Shown: positions 44,165 to 56,217 of the stretch, piece after piece
Layout: each line of letters starts with the position of its first letter
Numbering within the stretch: position 1 is the stretch's first letter
Origin: Actinernus sp. WN-2022
Lineage: Eukaryota > Cnidaria > Anthozoa > Actiniaria > Actinernidae
Direction of reading: 5' to 3'
Assembly (NCBI GenBank): GCA_030867875.1
Contig: JAOWCC010000655.1
Coordinates: 9,384,269 to 9,448,268 of the forward strand
Length of the DNA: 64,000 bases
Program-made: the position numbers and the translations under genes
Notes under the pieces: generated by a model
Told to the model about the DNA's origin: nothing
The model's input: only the letters and a program-made list of their open reading frames with translations
Databases searched by the model: none

Positions 44165-45499
44165 TTAAACAGGATTTGATGGTCGATCGTGTCAAAGCCT
44201 ATGTAACACCGTTCAGAAGACCTTTGTCAATGTTCAAGTACCACTCGTTTGTAATATCAAGGAGAGATCTACTTAAGAGTCGAATGTTGAGCCCTAATAT
44301 TATGGGACGACTGGGACGTCTCGGTAAATGGTAACAATAGGCCCTTTGCAGCTAGCACATCACGTGGTTGTACTGGAGAGCAAAAAATATCTGACTTCAT
44401 TTATTTTAAGGCCTTGTACGAGATCGGTATTGCTATTAGCAAAACCTGTTTGTAAATGCTATTTTTCACCTCCAACTGATCGATTGTCGATCTTTCTAAA
44501 CCTGCGTTTTAAAACATAGCTTGCTCTCCACCATCCATGGCAACGCCTTTCCCATGGGAATCACGAGCTCAATTCATTCGTTAATGAAGTACTAGATCAG
44601 CACGTGACTGTTAGCTGCAAAGAACCTATTGATTTCATGAGTAGACTTGGTGTCCCTACTTAGGATTTCATTAACACCTACCCAGGCATGTTTTCCTCTA
44701 ATTTCCAGAGCTATTAAAAAATGTTGTAATAGGCAATTTTTGCATCTTTGATAGATAAATTAACTTTGTTCCTGGCACATTTATAATCATCCCAGGTTTG
44801 GACAGTATTTAATCTCGACGCTATATTTTGAAGTCTCTCCCTGGCAAACATATAGATCTCTTTAAATCTGGTTGCAGCCATGGAGCAGGAGTTGATCTGA
44901 TGTGGCTTTCCTTTGTCTCAAGGGGCATGTTCACTGCAGACAGAAATGTAGGTATTTTTCCAGATCTCCCAGGCATGGTTAGGATCTCTATAATATGCCA
45001 GGGGGCAAACAAATTAAAAGGATCATTTTAAATCTAGTACCATCACAATTTTTATATTGTCTAGTGGCAATTCTATTTGGGCCATATTTAGTCGGTGGGT
45101 AATTTTCTAATAGCACATATAAGACAGTGGTCGCTTAAGCCAAGATGGAAAACTCCTGATTGGCAATATATGGTCAAATTATTAGTTAGAAATAAATCAA
45201 TAGTGCAGCAGAGGATCTGGTTATGCGAATGGGCTGTTGGATCAGTTGGTAATGCTGATATACATTCATAAATCTAGTAATTTACGGGTGTAATTTGTGG
45301 GTGAGGCGGCACCCACATCACAATTGAGGTCGCCTAGGATATTAACCTCAATATTCAGAGATTCGAGTTTCTCCAACAGATTCTCGAAAATAGTCATAAT
45401 TTCGGCAAGTGCTCCTGGGGTATATACCAGGTAGCTACTAAGAATGGTTTGGTTTTGGGCTTGATAACTTTTATACAAAGCCATATATTTCGGCCTTTC

Positions 45500-47330
45500 G
45501 TATGGCCTTCGTTTTTTATACGGAAACTAATCGGCAGCAAACAAAATTAGAGGAATACCTTTCTGCTTCGCATAAAACATTATATCGTCGATTATTCTAA
45601 TTAGGTCATCAATTGATCTCCCCTTTATAAAAGCAGCCTGGTCCAAGTGAATTAAAACTGACAATATTTGAGATACTCTATTACTCGATGCCCTACTACA
45701 TATTTTTACATCGACATTAATCAAACTAATTGGACGCCATGAATCTATTAATCTATTATCTTTACCCGGATTTTCTAATAAAGTAAATATTATTTGTTTT
45801 TGTGAAGTAGTAAGGGATCCCTTTCTATAACTAGCATTTAAACAATTAACTAAATCATCGTTAATTTCTGGCCAAATACAAACGTAAAATTCCATAGATT
45901 AACCATCGTTACCTGGAGGTTTTGATGCACCCATTGCCTGAAGGCTATTAAAACATTCCTTTAAAGTAATTTCGCCGTCGCATACATCTCTTTGCTCCTC
46001 CGATAATGTTGGGATGTTGATTTTTCTCAGAAAGTCTAAACATTCTCTTAGCTTTCCGTTTTCTCTGACTTAACTTGGTAAAGATGACTAAAATGTTGCT
46101 TAATTTGTTTAAGTACTTCTCGAGGTTGAGAAATTTCTATATTATTGTTATCCAATATTTTTTTCGCGAATGTCCTTGATTTGTTTCTTTTCTCCAGGTT
46201 AAAAAATAACGATTATTTTTTTCTCCTAACTCATACCAAGTTGCTTTAGATCTAATAATAATTCCTTCGGTAACATAATTGTTAAGATCTTCTAGTTCTT
46301 TTGTTAACTTATCGTGCTCTGTTATTTTATTTTCGTCTTTCTCCCAATCCTTCTGACTTTCAATAGATTGAATACTGTCTTCTACACTTTTATAAACATT
46401 ACGCCTTGTTTTGGCCAGGTTTTTAGAAAATTTAATTGTAAACTTACGCACTTCGTATTTAATTAGTTCCCACCTTAATTGTGGGTTAACAATACCTTCT
46501 ATATTTAAAGATGTTTTCAAATCTTTCATTGTCGTTTTCAAACCTTCTATATATTCCTTATTTTCGGTTAAAGAGTTATTAAATTTCCAGAAGGATGGAC
46601 CACTTCTGCCTTCTTTAAAATATTTCAACTTTAGTGTAATGGCAGAGTGATCTGCTGTAGGGGCTGGAATGATATCACAATCTACTGCATACGGTTGTAA
46701 TTCATCAGAGACGAAATAATAATCTAATCTGCGATAGAGAGATTGTTTAACACAACTACGTTTACCTAGTCCTTTACCGCACCACGTGAATCTCTTTAAA
46801 CCAGGATTTCTTAACCTCCAGATATCGCAGAGGTCTAGTTCCAGCATAATTGTCTCCATAGTTTCTATCGAGTTAGATTTAAGTGAGGGGTTTCCTCCTG
46901 AGGTCTCGTATTCTAGATTAAAACAGAAATTAAATTCACTTGCCCAGATCAAAAATGTGTTTATTGAACTTTGGATCTGACCATTTTAAATACGATCTCG
47001 TTAAATAACTCCACTTGGTCTTTTTATATATTTGGAGCGTAAGAATTAACTAATAAAAAAGAGGACCCCTGGATTTCACAAAGAACGATAACGTATCTCC
47101 CTGAAGAATCTATTATTTCTTGCGATATTTTATAATTCAACTTATCTCCGAAAAGGATGGCACAGCCTCTGCTATTTGAATTCCCGTGTGACATTAACAA
47201 TTTATACCTTGTACTGTTTGACCAAACATTGTACACATCTCCCTTACTATGTGTCTCTTGAAGGAATGTAACGCCTTTGTCGCCTTCATGTTTTGAAATC
47301 CAATTAAATACTTTTCGATTTTTTTTATAA
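45500..47330 (-). pseudogene. L1/Tx1-like LINE ORF2, endonuclease and RT N-part
   Basis: The minus strand from 47330 reads YKKNRKVFNWISKHEGDKG and FLQETHS (start of the endonuclease), then CAILFGDKLN and LLVNSYAPN. The frame from 46952 continues with LDLCDIWRLRNPG, RRLDYYFVS and TADHSAITLKL, then the linker GPSFWKFNN and LGEKNNRYFL. From 45895 the RT starts (WRPISLINVDVKI, DQAAFIKGRSIDD) and stops near LILFAAD just before the FEKAFDS motif. The layout and motifs follow the Tx1/L1 group rather than CR1. The 3' two thirds of the RT are missing. Confidence 0.87.
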
Positions 47331-47333
47331 TCC

Positions 47334-47700
47334 GACATGATAATATGATATTGACAATAACCACATTCGGCTGTACAGAGTCGACATGATAATATGATAT
47401 TGACAATAACCACATTCGGCTGTACAGAGTCGACATGATAATATGATATTGACAATAACCACATTCGGCTGTACAGAGTCGACATGATAATATGATATTG
47501 ACAATAACCACATTCGGCTGTACAGAGTCGACATGATAATATGATATTGACTGGCGCAATAACCACATTCGGCTGTACAGAGTCGACATGATAATATGAT
47601 ATTGACTGGCGCAATAACCACATTCGGCTGTACAGAGTCGACATGATAATATGATATTGACTGGCGCAATGACCACATTCGGCTGTACAGAGTCGAAAAC
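47334..47700 (-). repeat. Seven 49/55-bp monomers at the LINE 5' end
   Basis: TCGACATGATAATATGAT recurs at 47381, 47430, 47479, 47528, 47583 and 47638, with a first diverged copy at 47333 and an end at 47693. Four units are 49 bp and the three most 5' ones 55 bp, owing to a CTGGCG insert. On the LINE strand each unit ends with an in-frame ATG just before the endonuclease frame. Mouse L1 promoters are built from 5' monomers, which is the closest known analogy. Confidence 0.92.
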
Positions 47701-47704
47701 ACAC

Positions 47705-48686
47705 TATAGTTTACGAATTAAAAAGTTTAATCAAAAAATTAACGAAGTACTTTAAATTCACGAATATATGATTTATCGAGAATACAAAAGAAATGGATGC
47801 CTGCTAAAATTGGGAGAAAGAATATTCTAAATTTTAACAACATTACTTACATTTCTAACGTACGTATTTAAACTTAAGGTTACCGGATACCTTCAGGGTG
47901 CGTTTCCAGTCTAAATTATAAAGCGCCTCGAGGAAACATCGTAGATAAATGATCCATGTATCATTTTAAAGCTTATAAAATTGGCTACAAGAATACATAA
48001 AATGTTTTGAGTTCTTTAAAAATCTCGAATTTTCCGCCATCCCGTTTCTCCGATCTAGTGAGATGGCTTTCAGAAACTCCAACTTCGAAAATATTTTAAA
48101 GTTTTAAAATCTGTTTGCTTTGTCGCATTTCAGAGGAATCGTATTACAAAAAGTGTAGGGGAATTTCAAAATTCGATTTAGTTCAAAAGTTATCATGCTC
48201 TCCATGAAAAGGCGAAAATAATCAGAGTAGATATGCGGAAAACGTCGTCAAGTCAGCTCTCTTTTTAGAATTTTCCAATTCCCCGAAAAGGTTTTGCAGC
48301 TGATATATCAATAGACATTTTTTGAAAATTTCAAACAAATCGAATAAATTCCTCTTGAGTGGGAGCTTTTTTAAAACTCTATTTTGGTTGAAAATCGAAA
48401 GCGTAGAAAATAGCATTTAAAAAAATCTAGCCGCCTGTCGTACGTGAATCTCTCAAACAATTAGCGAGCTCTTGGCCAATCACTTCTCATCACAGTTCAA
48501 CTATCTGTAAAGATTTCCCGCCAATGTTGATTTCCTATCAAAGCTACGCGCCGCATCGAGAAAATGTTAATATTAATAGCTGGTCGTTCTAGTTTTCTTG
48601 TGTGACTTGAAAAATGGAAAAGACAAAAAGACCTTGAAGGACATTAAGTGAAGGTGAACACCTTGAGACGCCTTGAATGACAGCAT
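47705..48686. other. Intergenic before the 2.1-kb array
   Basis: AT-rich, no gene recognised. A CCAATCA word lies near 48477. The array begins abruptly at 48687. Confidence 0.4.
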
Positions 48687-48930
48687 ACAACCCCTGCCAT
48701 TTAAGTCGGACCTCTTCAGCAATTTCCGGCTATTTTTAACACAATCCCCCTCCCCCATTTCAATGTTGGTTTTCGAGAAGACCGAAATGTTGCCTTTCTA
48801 TCCCAACATTGTGAAGGGGGAGGGGGAACAAGCGAAGTCATAAAAAATGCCCGCGATGTGTCAGAGGAGTTCGTTCAGTGTTCGGAATAGCCTTATTTTG
48901 TCAGGCGGTCCGTACTTAAATGGCGAAGGT
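48687..48930. repeat. Foldback block of unit 1
   Basis: The left end ACAACCCCTGCCATTTAAG pairs with CTTAAATGGCGAAGGTTGT on the right. An inner pair is ATCCCCCTCCCCCATTTCAA / CCAACATTGTG with GGGGGAGGGGGAA. It is present in long units and missing in short ones. Confidence 0.88.
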
Positions 48931-49342
48931 TGTCTGAGGCGAGATGTTAGGTAGCTCACATGGTATAATTGTTAATAACGTCCAGGGAATTTAACGAAAA
49001 CATCTCAAAACGAGAGGGGGCAGTAAGCACTTGGTGGGAATACGGATGCGCTTGTCAATGCAAATTTGATGAAAAAGCCCGATACCCCGGGTAAAATAAT
49101 ATCCGAGGGCGTATCCAAATATTTTACTTAATTGTTTTCGCACAATTAGATTCAGTGATCACACTCAATGCTCAAAAAAGTGGATAAAGGGGATTCGTTT
49201 ATGCTGTAGATGTATCCGTTTCTACTGTTTTCAGTATTAATTCCGGTGCAGCATTTGCGTTTCATCAAATGTTCAAATTGTTTCATCAGTCTAGAAGCAT
49301 GCGTGTTTCACAAAGCCCTTCAATCTATATATAGCTACTCAG

Positions 49343-49604
49343 TATAGAAACAGAATTCCACCGGATTCCGCCTCGCAGTGCTGATCTCAATCCGATAGAG
49401 AATTGTTTCAACATAATTAAGTCATCTTTAGAGAAAGACGCTATCAAACAGAAAATTACGCGCGAGTCGTTCGAGCAATTCAAAGCTCGTGTATCCCGGC
49501 ATCTGAATAATATCCCACTACAGTTCGTTGACAACGCTGTTGAAAGCATGCCAAAAAGATTGCAGACTGTTGTAGAACAGAAGGGACATAGGACCAGATA
49601 CTAA
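49343..49604 (+). pseudogene. Tc1-like transposase 3' exon, copy 1
   Basis: After an acceptor-like GCTACTCAG the frame reads FHRIPPRSADLNPIENCFN, the last catalytic block of Tc1/mariner-IS630 transposases (the E of PIEN is the third DDE residue). It then reads KITRESFEQFKARV, NIPLQFVDNAVESMPKR and a terminal KGHRTRY. It spans 86 residues to a TAA. A TAG lies just upstream, so it can only work if spliced. The upstream two catalytic D blocks are not found in the unit, so it is an orphan exon. Confidence 0.8.
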
Positions 49605-50395
49605 AGATGGAAAAGGACAACAACGGTTGCATATCCTGAGAACTGTCACTGCCGATTTATTCGTGGTAACTGTAACCGTTACGTTACCCACTGAGCGTAG
49701 TGTAAAACTGTTCCCGGACTCGGCCGATCAAGCCTGCTCTTACAAATTTATTCATAACCCACTCCTGTCTAATATATAACAAATAACACAGTTTATAAAA
49801 TGTTAATCCGTTCCAGAACTATTGCTATGGCTTGTTGGCCTTTTTCCCCGTTCGGCCCTGCATTTCAGCCGTGTCACGGCAGCAGTCACACAACAGCATA
49901 AGCTGCTGTTTTCCATCGGCATTTCTCCTCACCATTTCTCCATGCAAAGTCACTTATTTAGACGTATTTCCATGCACTTATACCGTTAAAACGTTTTCAT
50001 AACATATATACTGTTTAAGTTGTGTCATATAAAGCGTTCTAGAAGTACATAGGATGCGCCGAAATGCTGGTTTGAACATTTCTCCGTTGTAACGGTTAAT
50101 AAATTCCAATTTTAGATGGAGTTTTATTTACAATGAGGGGTGAAATGAGCAAACTCTAAGTTGAAAGCCTGTATCACACAAAGTACTCAGTTCATCGTGT
50201 TCAGCGTCCAAAACTCATACTATAGAGCAAGTTTTCTAGGCTGGGGCTTGCAGTTACAGGCAGAAATCATCGTTTTGTGTTGGAGAAATGAACGGAGAAT
50301 TGTAGAGATGATCACTTCCGGCTACTGTCACGCGCGCTAAAAGTACAGTGAGTCCGTTACAACTGTTGCTTTTGCATTTTATTATTTGTTTTCGA

Positions 50396-50737
50396 CTACG
50401 ATAGATATCTTTTTACATACAACCACCTTGATTTCGTCTTTAACATCAGAGCCATGTGATAGTGGTAGCGATTCGTTTCCAGATTTGGCACTTCAAGCTC
50501 TGCGTGAACCTCTAAAGAAACCAGCCATTGAATAACCTTGTTGTTATTTTGCTCCCATCCTTCGATAACGGCTTGGGCAAAGCTTTCTCTGTTGGGAAAT
50601 TTCTCAGTGTCGGCCCTACTATAAGTCAGTAGATATATTGTTCGCTGAATTCGGCCCTCAAGCTCGGCATTATTAACACAGCTGATATGAGTCGTGATCG
50701 AAAATTCGTTAGCCGTTTCAAAGTTTGGCACATGCAC
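50396..50737 (-). pseudogene. Rep-type HUH nuclease-like frame, copy 1, truncated
   Basis: The frame has no ATG and is open upstream to about 50905. Residues 36-40 (LLTYS) resemble Rep motif I. HYH at residues 92-94 is an HUH metal-binding motif (motif II), followed by RWLYVKRYL. The frame stops right after this, before the catalytic tyrosine (YxxK) of motif III, so it cannot nick DNA as it stands. The domain order is that of rolling-circle Rep proteins of small DNA viruses, Helitron-like and related elements. The assignment is by motif only. Confidence 0.55.
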
Positions 50738-51466
50738 GGCTTTAAAAAATGAATATTCACCAGCTATTGTGACTTTGAAATCGTAAATGTGTATCGGTAT
50801 TAATAAATTTAGTAAAAATGTATTTAATTTTAGAATTTTATTTTCTAAAGCCGTAATTCTATATATTTTTTCATATGCACGCCACCCCTCCCCCCTACTT
50901 TTATGACGTCATATAGGCATGACGTCACCGTATGTATGGTCATATTAAGAATTTCATTTGGTGCCCATTTAGAGACAAAGGCGGCTCAAAAAAGCTGGCA
51001 CAATCTACTGAAGCTAATTAAATGCCCTGGACGTGGGTGTCGTTCGCTCAGACATGTCTGAGGCGAGATGTTAGGTAGCTCACATAGTATAATTGTTAAT
51101 AACGTCCAGGGAATTTAACGAAAACAGCTCAAAACGAGAGGGGGCAGTAAGCACTTGGTGGGAATACGGATGCGCTTGTCAATGCAAATTTGATGAAAAA
51201 GCCCGATACCCCGGGTAAAATAATATCCGAGGGCGTATCCAAATATTTTACTTAATTGTTTTCGCACAATTAGATTCAGTGATCACACTCAATGCTCAAA
51301 AAAGTGGATAAAGGGGATTCGTTTATGCTGTAGATGTATCCGTTTCTACTGTTTTCAGTATTAATTCCGGTGCAGCATTTGCGTTTCATCAAATGTTCAA
51401 ATTGTTTCATCAGTCTAGAAGCATGCGTGTTTCACAAAGCCCTTCAATCTATATATAGCTACTCAG

Positions 51467-51728
51467 TATAGAAACAGAATTCCACCGGATTCCGCCTCGC
51501 AGTGCTGATCTCAATCCGATAGAGAATTGTTTCAACATAATTAAGTCATCTTTAGAGAAAGACGCTATCAAACAGAAAATTACGCGCGAGTCGTTCGAGC
51601 AATTCAAAGCTCGTGTATCCCGGCATCTGAATAATATCCCACTACAGTTCGTTGACAACGCTGTTGAAAGCATGCCAAAAAGATTGCAGACTGTTGTAGA
51701 ACAGAAGGGACATAGGACCAGATACTAA
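51467..51728 (+). pseudogene. Tc1-like transposase 3' exon, copy 2
   Basis: Identical to copy 1 by eye. Confidence 0.8.
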
Positions 51729-52519
51729 AGATGGAAAAGGACAACAACGGTTGCATATCCTGAGAACTGTCACTGCCGATTTATTCGTGGTAACTGTAAC
51801 CGTTACGTTACCCACTGAGCGTAGTGTAAAACTGTTCCCGGACTCGGCCGATCAAGCCTGCTCTTACAAATTTATTCATAACCCACTCCTGTCTAATATA
51901 TAACAAATAACACAGTTTATAAAATGTTAATCCGTTCCAGAACTATTGCTATGGCTTGTTGGCCTTTTTCCCCGTTCGGCCCTGCATTTCAGCCGTGTCA
52001 CGGCAGCAGTCACACAACAGCATAAGCTGCTGTTTTCCATCGGCATTTCTCCTCACCATTTCTCCATGCAAAGTCACTTATTTAGACGTATTTCCATGCA
52101 CTTATACCGTTAAAACGTTTTCATAACATATATACTGTTTAAGTTGTGTCATATAAAGCGTTCTAGAAGTACATAGGATGCGCCGAAATGCTGGTTTGAA
52201 CATTTCTCCGTTGTAACGGTTAATAAATTCCAATTTTAGATGGAGTTTTATTTACAATGAGGGGTGAAATGAGCAAACTCTAAGTTGAAAGCCTGTATCA
52301 CACAAAGTACTCAGTTCATCGTGTTCAGCGTCCAAAACTCATACTATAGAGCAAGTTTTCTAGGCTGGGGCTTGCAGTTACAGGCAGAAATCATCGTTTT
52401 GTGTTGGAGAAATGAACGGAGAATTGTAGAGATGATCACTTCCGGCTACTGTCACGCGCGCTAAAAGTACAGTGAGTCCGTTACAACTGTTGCTTTTGCA
52501 TTTTATTATTTGTTTTCGA

Positions 52520-52861
52520 CTACGATAGATATCTTTTTACATACAACCACCTTGATTTCGTCTTTAACATCAGAGCCATGTGATAGTGGTAGCGATTCGT
52601 TTCCAGATTTGGCACTTCAAGCTCTGCGTGAACCTCTAAAGAAACCAGCCATTGAATAACCTTGTTGTTATTTTGCTCCCATCCTTCGATAACGGCTTGG
52701 GCAAAGCTTTCTCTGTTGGGAAATTTCTCAGTGTCGGCCCTACTATAAGTCAGTAGATATATTGTTCGCTGAATTCGGCCCTCAAGCTCGGCATTATTAA
52801 CACAGCTGATATGAGTCGTGATCGAAAATTCGTTAGCCGTTTCAAAGTTTGGCACATGCAC
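52520..52861 (-). pseudogene. Rep-type HUH nuclease-like frame, copy 2
   Basis: Identical to copy 1 at the protein level, same truncation. Confidence 0.55.
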
Positions 52862-53590
52862 GGCTTTAAAAAATGAATATTCACCAGCTATTGTGACTTT
52901 GAAATCGTAAATGTGTATCGGTATTAATAAATTTAGTAAAAATGTATTTAATTTTAGAATTTTATTTTCTAAAGCCGTAATTCTATATATTTTTTCATAT
53001 GCACGCCACCCCTCCCCCCTACTTTTATGACGTCATATAGGCATGACGTCACCGTATGTATGGTCATATTAAGAATTTCATTTGGTGCCCATTTAGAGAC
53101 AAAGGCGGCTCAAAAAAGCTGGCACAATCTACTGAAGCTAATTAAATGCCCTGGACGTGGGTGTCGTTCGCTCAGACATGTCTGAGGCGAGATGTTAGGT
53201 AGCTCACATAGTATAATTGTTAATAACGTCCAGGGAATTTAACGAAAACAGCTCAAAACGAGAGGGGGCAGTAAGCACTTGGTGGGAATACGGATGCGCT
53301 TGTCAATGCAAATTTGATGAAAAAGCCCGATACCCCGGGTAAAATAATATCCGAGGGCGTATCCAAATATTTTACTTAATTGTTTTCGCACAATTAGATT
53401 CAGTGATCACACTCAATGCTCAAAAAAGTGGATAAAGGGGATTCGTTTATGCTGTAGATGTATCCGTTTCTACTGTTTTCAGTATTAATTCCGGTGCAGC
53501 ATTTGCGTTTCATCAAATGTTCAAATTGTTTCATCAGTCTAGAAGCATGCGTGTTTCACAAAGCCCTTCAATCTATATATAGCTACTCAG

Positions 53591-53852
53591 TATAGAAACA
53601 GAATTCCACCGGATTCCGCCTCGCAGTGCTGATCTCAATCCGATAGAGAATTGTTTCAACATAATTAAGTCATCTTTAGAGAAAGACGCTATCAAACAGA
53701 AAATTACGCGCGAGTCGTTCGAGCAATTCAAAGCTCGTGTATCCCGGCATCTGAATAATATCCCACTACAGTTCGTTGACAACGCTGTTGAAAGCATGCC
53801 AAAAAGATTGCAGACTGTTGTAGAACAGAAGGGACATAGGACCAGATACTAA
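53591..53852 (+). pseudogene. Tc1-like transposase 3' exon, copy 3
   Basis: Identical to copy 1 by eye. Confidence 0.8.
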
Positions 53853-54643
53853 AGATGGAAAAGGACAACAACGGTTGCATATCCTGAGAACTGTCACTGC
53901 CGATTTATTCGTGGTAACTGTAACCGTTACGTTACCCACTGAGCGTAGTGTAAAACTGTTCCCGGACTCGGCCGATCAAGCCTGCTCTTACAAATTTATT
54001 CATAACCCACTCCTGTCTAATATATAACAAATAACACAGTTTATAAAATGTTAATCCGTTCCAGAACTATTGCTATGGCTTGTTGGCCTTTTTCCCCGTT
54101 CGGCCCTGCATTTCAGCCGTGTCACGGCAGCAGTCACACAACAGCATAAGCTGCTGTTTTCCATCGGCATTTCTCCTCACCATTTCTCCATGCAAAGTCA
54201 CTTATTTAGACGTATTTCCATGCACTTATACCGTTAAAACGTTTTCATAACATATATACTGTTTAAGTTGTGTCATATAAAGCGTTCTAGAAGTAAATAG
54301 GATGCGCCGAAATGCTGGTTTGAACATTTCTCCGTTGTAACGGTTAATAAATTCCAATTTTAGATGGAGTTTTATTTACAATGAGGGGAGAAATGAGCAA
54401 ACTCTAAGTTGAAAGCCTGTATCACACAAAGTACTCAGTTCATCGTGTTCAGCGTCCAAAATTCATACTATAGAGCAAGTTTTCTAGGCTGAGGGTTGCA
54501 GTTACAGGCAGAAATCATCGTTTTGTGTTGGAGAAATGAACGGAGAATTGTAGAGATGATCACTTCCGGCTACTGTCACGCGCGCTAAAAGTACAGTGAG
54601 TCCGTTACAACTGTTGCTTTTGCATTTTATTATTTGTTTTCGA

Positions 54644-54985
54644 CTACGATAGATATCTTTTTACATACAACCACCTTGATTTCGTCTTTAACATCAGAGC
54701 CATGTGATAGTGGTAGCGATTCGTTTCCAGATTTGGCACTTCAAGCTCTGCGTGAACCTCTAAAGAAACCAGCCATTGAATAACCTTGTTGTTATTTTGC
54801 TCCCATCCTTCGATAACGGCTTGGGCAAAGCTTTCTCTGTTGGGAAATTTCTCAGTGTCGGCCCTACTATAAGTCAGTAGATATATTGTTCGCTGAATTC
54901 GGCCCTCAAGCTCGGCATTATTAACACAGCTGATATGAGTCGTGATCGAAAATTCGTTAGCCGTTTCAAAGTTTGGCACATGCAC
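54644..54985 (-). pseudogene. Rep-type HUH nuclease-like frame, copy 3
   Basis: Same protein as copy 1. The upstream open stretch differs by the beta-class changes near 55010 and 55088. Confidence 0.55.
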
Positions 54986-55299
54986 GGCTTTAAAAAATGA
55001 ATATTCACAAGCTATTGTGACTTTGAAATCGTAAATGTGTATCGGTATTAATAAATTTAGTAAAAATGTATTTAATTTTAGAATTTTAATTATTAGAGCC
55101 GTAATTCTATATATTTTTTCATATGCACGCCACCCCTCCCCCCTACTTTTATGACGTCATATAGGCATGACGTCACCGTATGTATGGTCATATTAAGAAT
55201 TTCATTTGGTGCCCATTTAGAGACAAAGACGGCTCAAAAAAGCTGGCACAATCTACTGAAGCTAATTAAATGCCCTGGACGTGGGTGTCGTTCGCTCAG

Positions 55300-55543
55300 A
55301 CAACCCCTGCCATTTAAGTCGGACCTCTTCAGCAATTTCCGGCTATTTTTAACACAATCCCCCTCCCCCATTTCAATGTTGGTTTTCGAGAAGACCGAAA
55401 TGTTGCCTTTCTATCCCAACATTGTGAAGGGGGAGGGGGAACAAGCGAAGTCATAAAAAATGCCCGCGATGTGTCAGAGGAGTTCGTTCAGTGTTCGGAA
55501 TAGCCTTATTTTGTCAGGCGGTCCGTACTTAAATGGCGAAGGT
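55300..55543. repeat. Foldback block of unit 4
   Basis: 244 bp, same inverted ends as in unit 1. Here the left flank is CGTTCGCTCAG, giving the 8-bp outer pair CTCAGACA/TGTCTGAG. Confidence 0.88.
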
Positions 55544-55955
55544 TGTCTGAGGCGAGATGTTAGGTAGCTCACATGGTATAATTGTTAATAACGTCCAGGT
55601 AATTTAACGAAAACAGCTCAAAACGAGAGGGGGCAGTAAGCACTTGGTGGGAATACGGATGCGCTTGTCAATGCAAATTTGATGAAAAAGCCCGATACCC
55701 CGGGTAAAATAATATCCGAGGGCGTATCCAAATATTTTACTTAATTGTTTTCGCACAATTAGATTCAGTGATCACACTCAATGCTCAAAAAAGTGGATAA
55801 AGGGGATTCGTTTATGCTGTAGATGTATCCGTTTCTACTGTTTTCAGTATTAATTCCGGTGCAGCATTTGCGTTTCATCAAATGTTCAAATTGTTTCATC
55901 AGTCTAGAAGCATGCGTGTTTCACAAAGCCCTTCAATCTATATATAGCTACTCAG

Positions 55956-56217
55956 TATAGAAACAGAATTCCACCGGATTCCGCCTCGCAGTGCTGATCT
56001 CAATCCGATAGAGAATTGTTTCAACATAATTAAGTCATCTTTAGAGAAAGACGCTATCAAACAGAAAATTACGCGCGAGTCGTTCGAGCAATTCAAAGCT
56101 CGTGTATCCCGGCATCTGAATAATATCCCACTACAGTTCGTTGACAACGCTGTTGAAAGCATGCCAAAAAGATTGCAGACTGTTGTAGAACAGAAGGGAC
56201 ATAGGACCAGATACTAA
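55956..56217 (+). pseudogene. Tc1-like transposase 3' exon, copy 4
   Basis: Identical to copy 1 by eye. Confidence 0.8.

Larger units (their letters stand above)
41520..45484 (-). pseudogene. CR1/L2-like LINE, broken by two insertions
   Basis: Read on minus from 45484, the endonuclease end is NILGDLNCDVGA, then ALLIDLFLTNNLTIYC and HLGLSDHCLI (45260-45100). A linker follows (DPNHAWEIWKNTY, TVQTWDDYKCARNKV; 45000-44680). The RT begins with KGLLNG and FDTIDHQIL (about 44280-44170). After a MITE it resumes (LLFLICINDL, LYADDTSLSL at 43600-43500) and reaches LGLELDQTLSWELHTD near 43260. A second insertion (42400-43255) follows, then ISAGIGVLNRVNNLAPFEVL, RALVLPYFDYCSTVWGNLG (42390-42260) and the 3' end. 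Many stops and shifts are present. It sits immediately behind the pentraxin gene's last exon. Confidence 0.85.
48687..51051 (+). repeat. Array unit 1 (long start, class alpha end)
   Basis: 2365 bp. It opens with the 244-bp foldback block and then contains the Tc1-like exon and the HUH-like frame. It ends CGTTCGCTCAG. Marker bases GGGGTGAAATG, TTCACCAGC and AAAGGCGG define class alpha. Confidence 0.95.
51052..53175 (+). repeat. Array unit 2 (short start, alpha end)
   Basis: 2124 bp. The foldback block is replaced by ACA so that the junction reads CTCAGACATGTCTGAG. The remainder is nearly identical to unit 1. Confidence 0.95.
53176..55299 (+). repeat. Array unit 3 (short start, beta end)
   Basis: 2124 bp. 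It switches to class beta markers (GGGGAGAAATG, TTCACAAGC, AAAGACGG) in its second half and is followed by a long junction. Confidence 0.95.

Noticed and set aside
47334..47700. CRISPR-like array
   Set aside because: Units are contiguous with no unique spacers, and the context is eukaryotic.
47024..47704. Cysteine-rich repetitive protein from the 49/55-bp monomers
   Set aside because: All three frames stay open because of the repeat. The only recognisable part is the LINE endonuclease downstream.
49325..49549. Minus-strand 74-codon ORF repeated seven times
   Set aside because: It is the antisense of the Tc1-like exon, whose plus frame has the recognisable DLNPIEN motif.
55151..55456. Plus-strand ~100-codon ORFs at long array junctions
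   Set aside because: They run across the foldback block, differ between units and show no domain.
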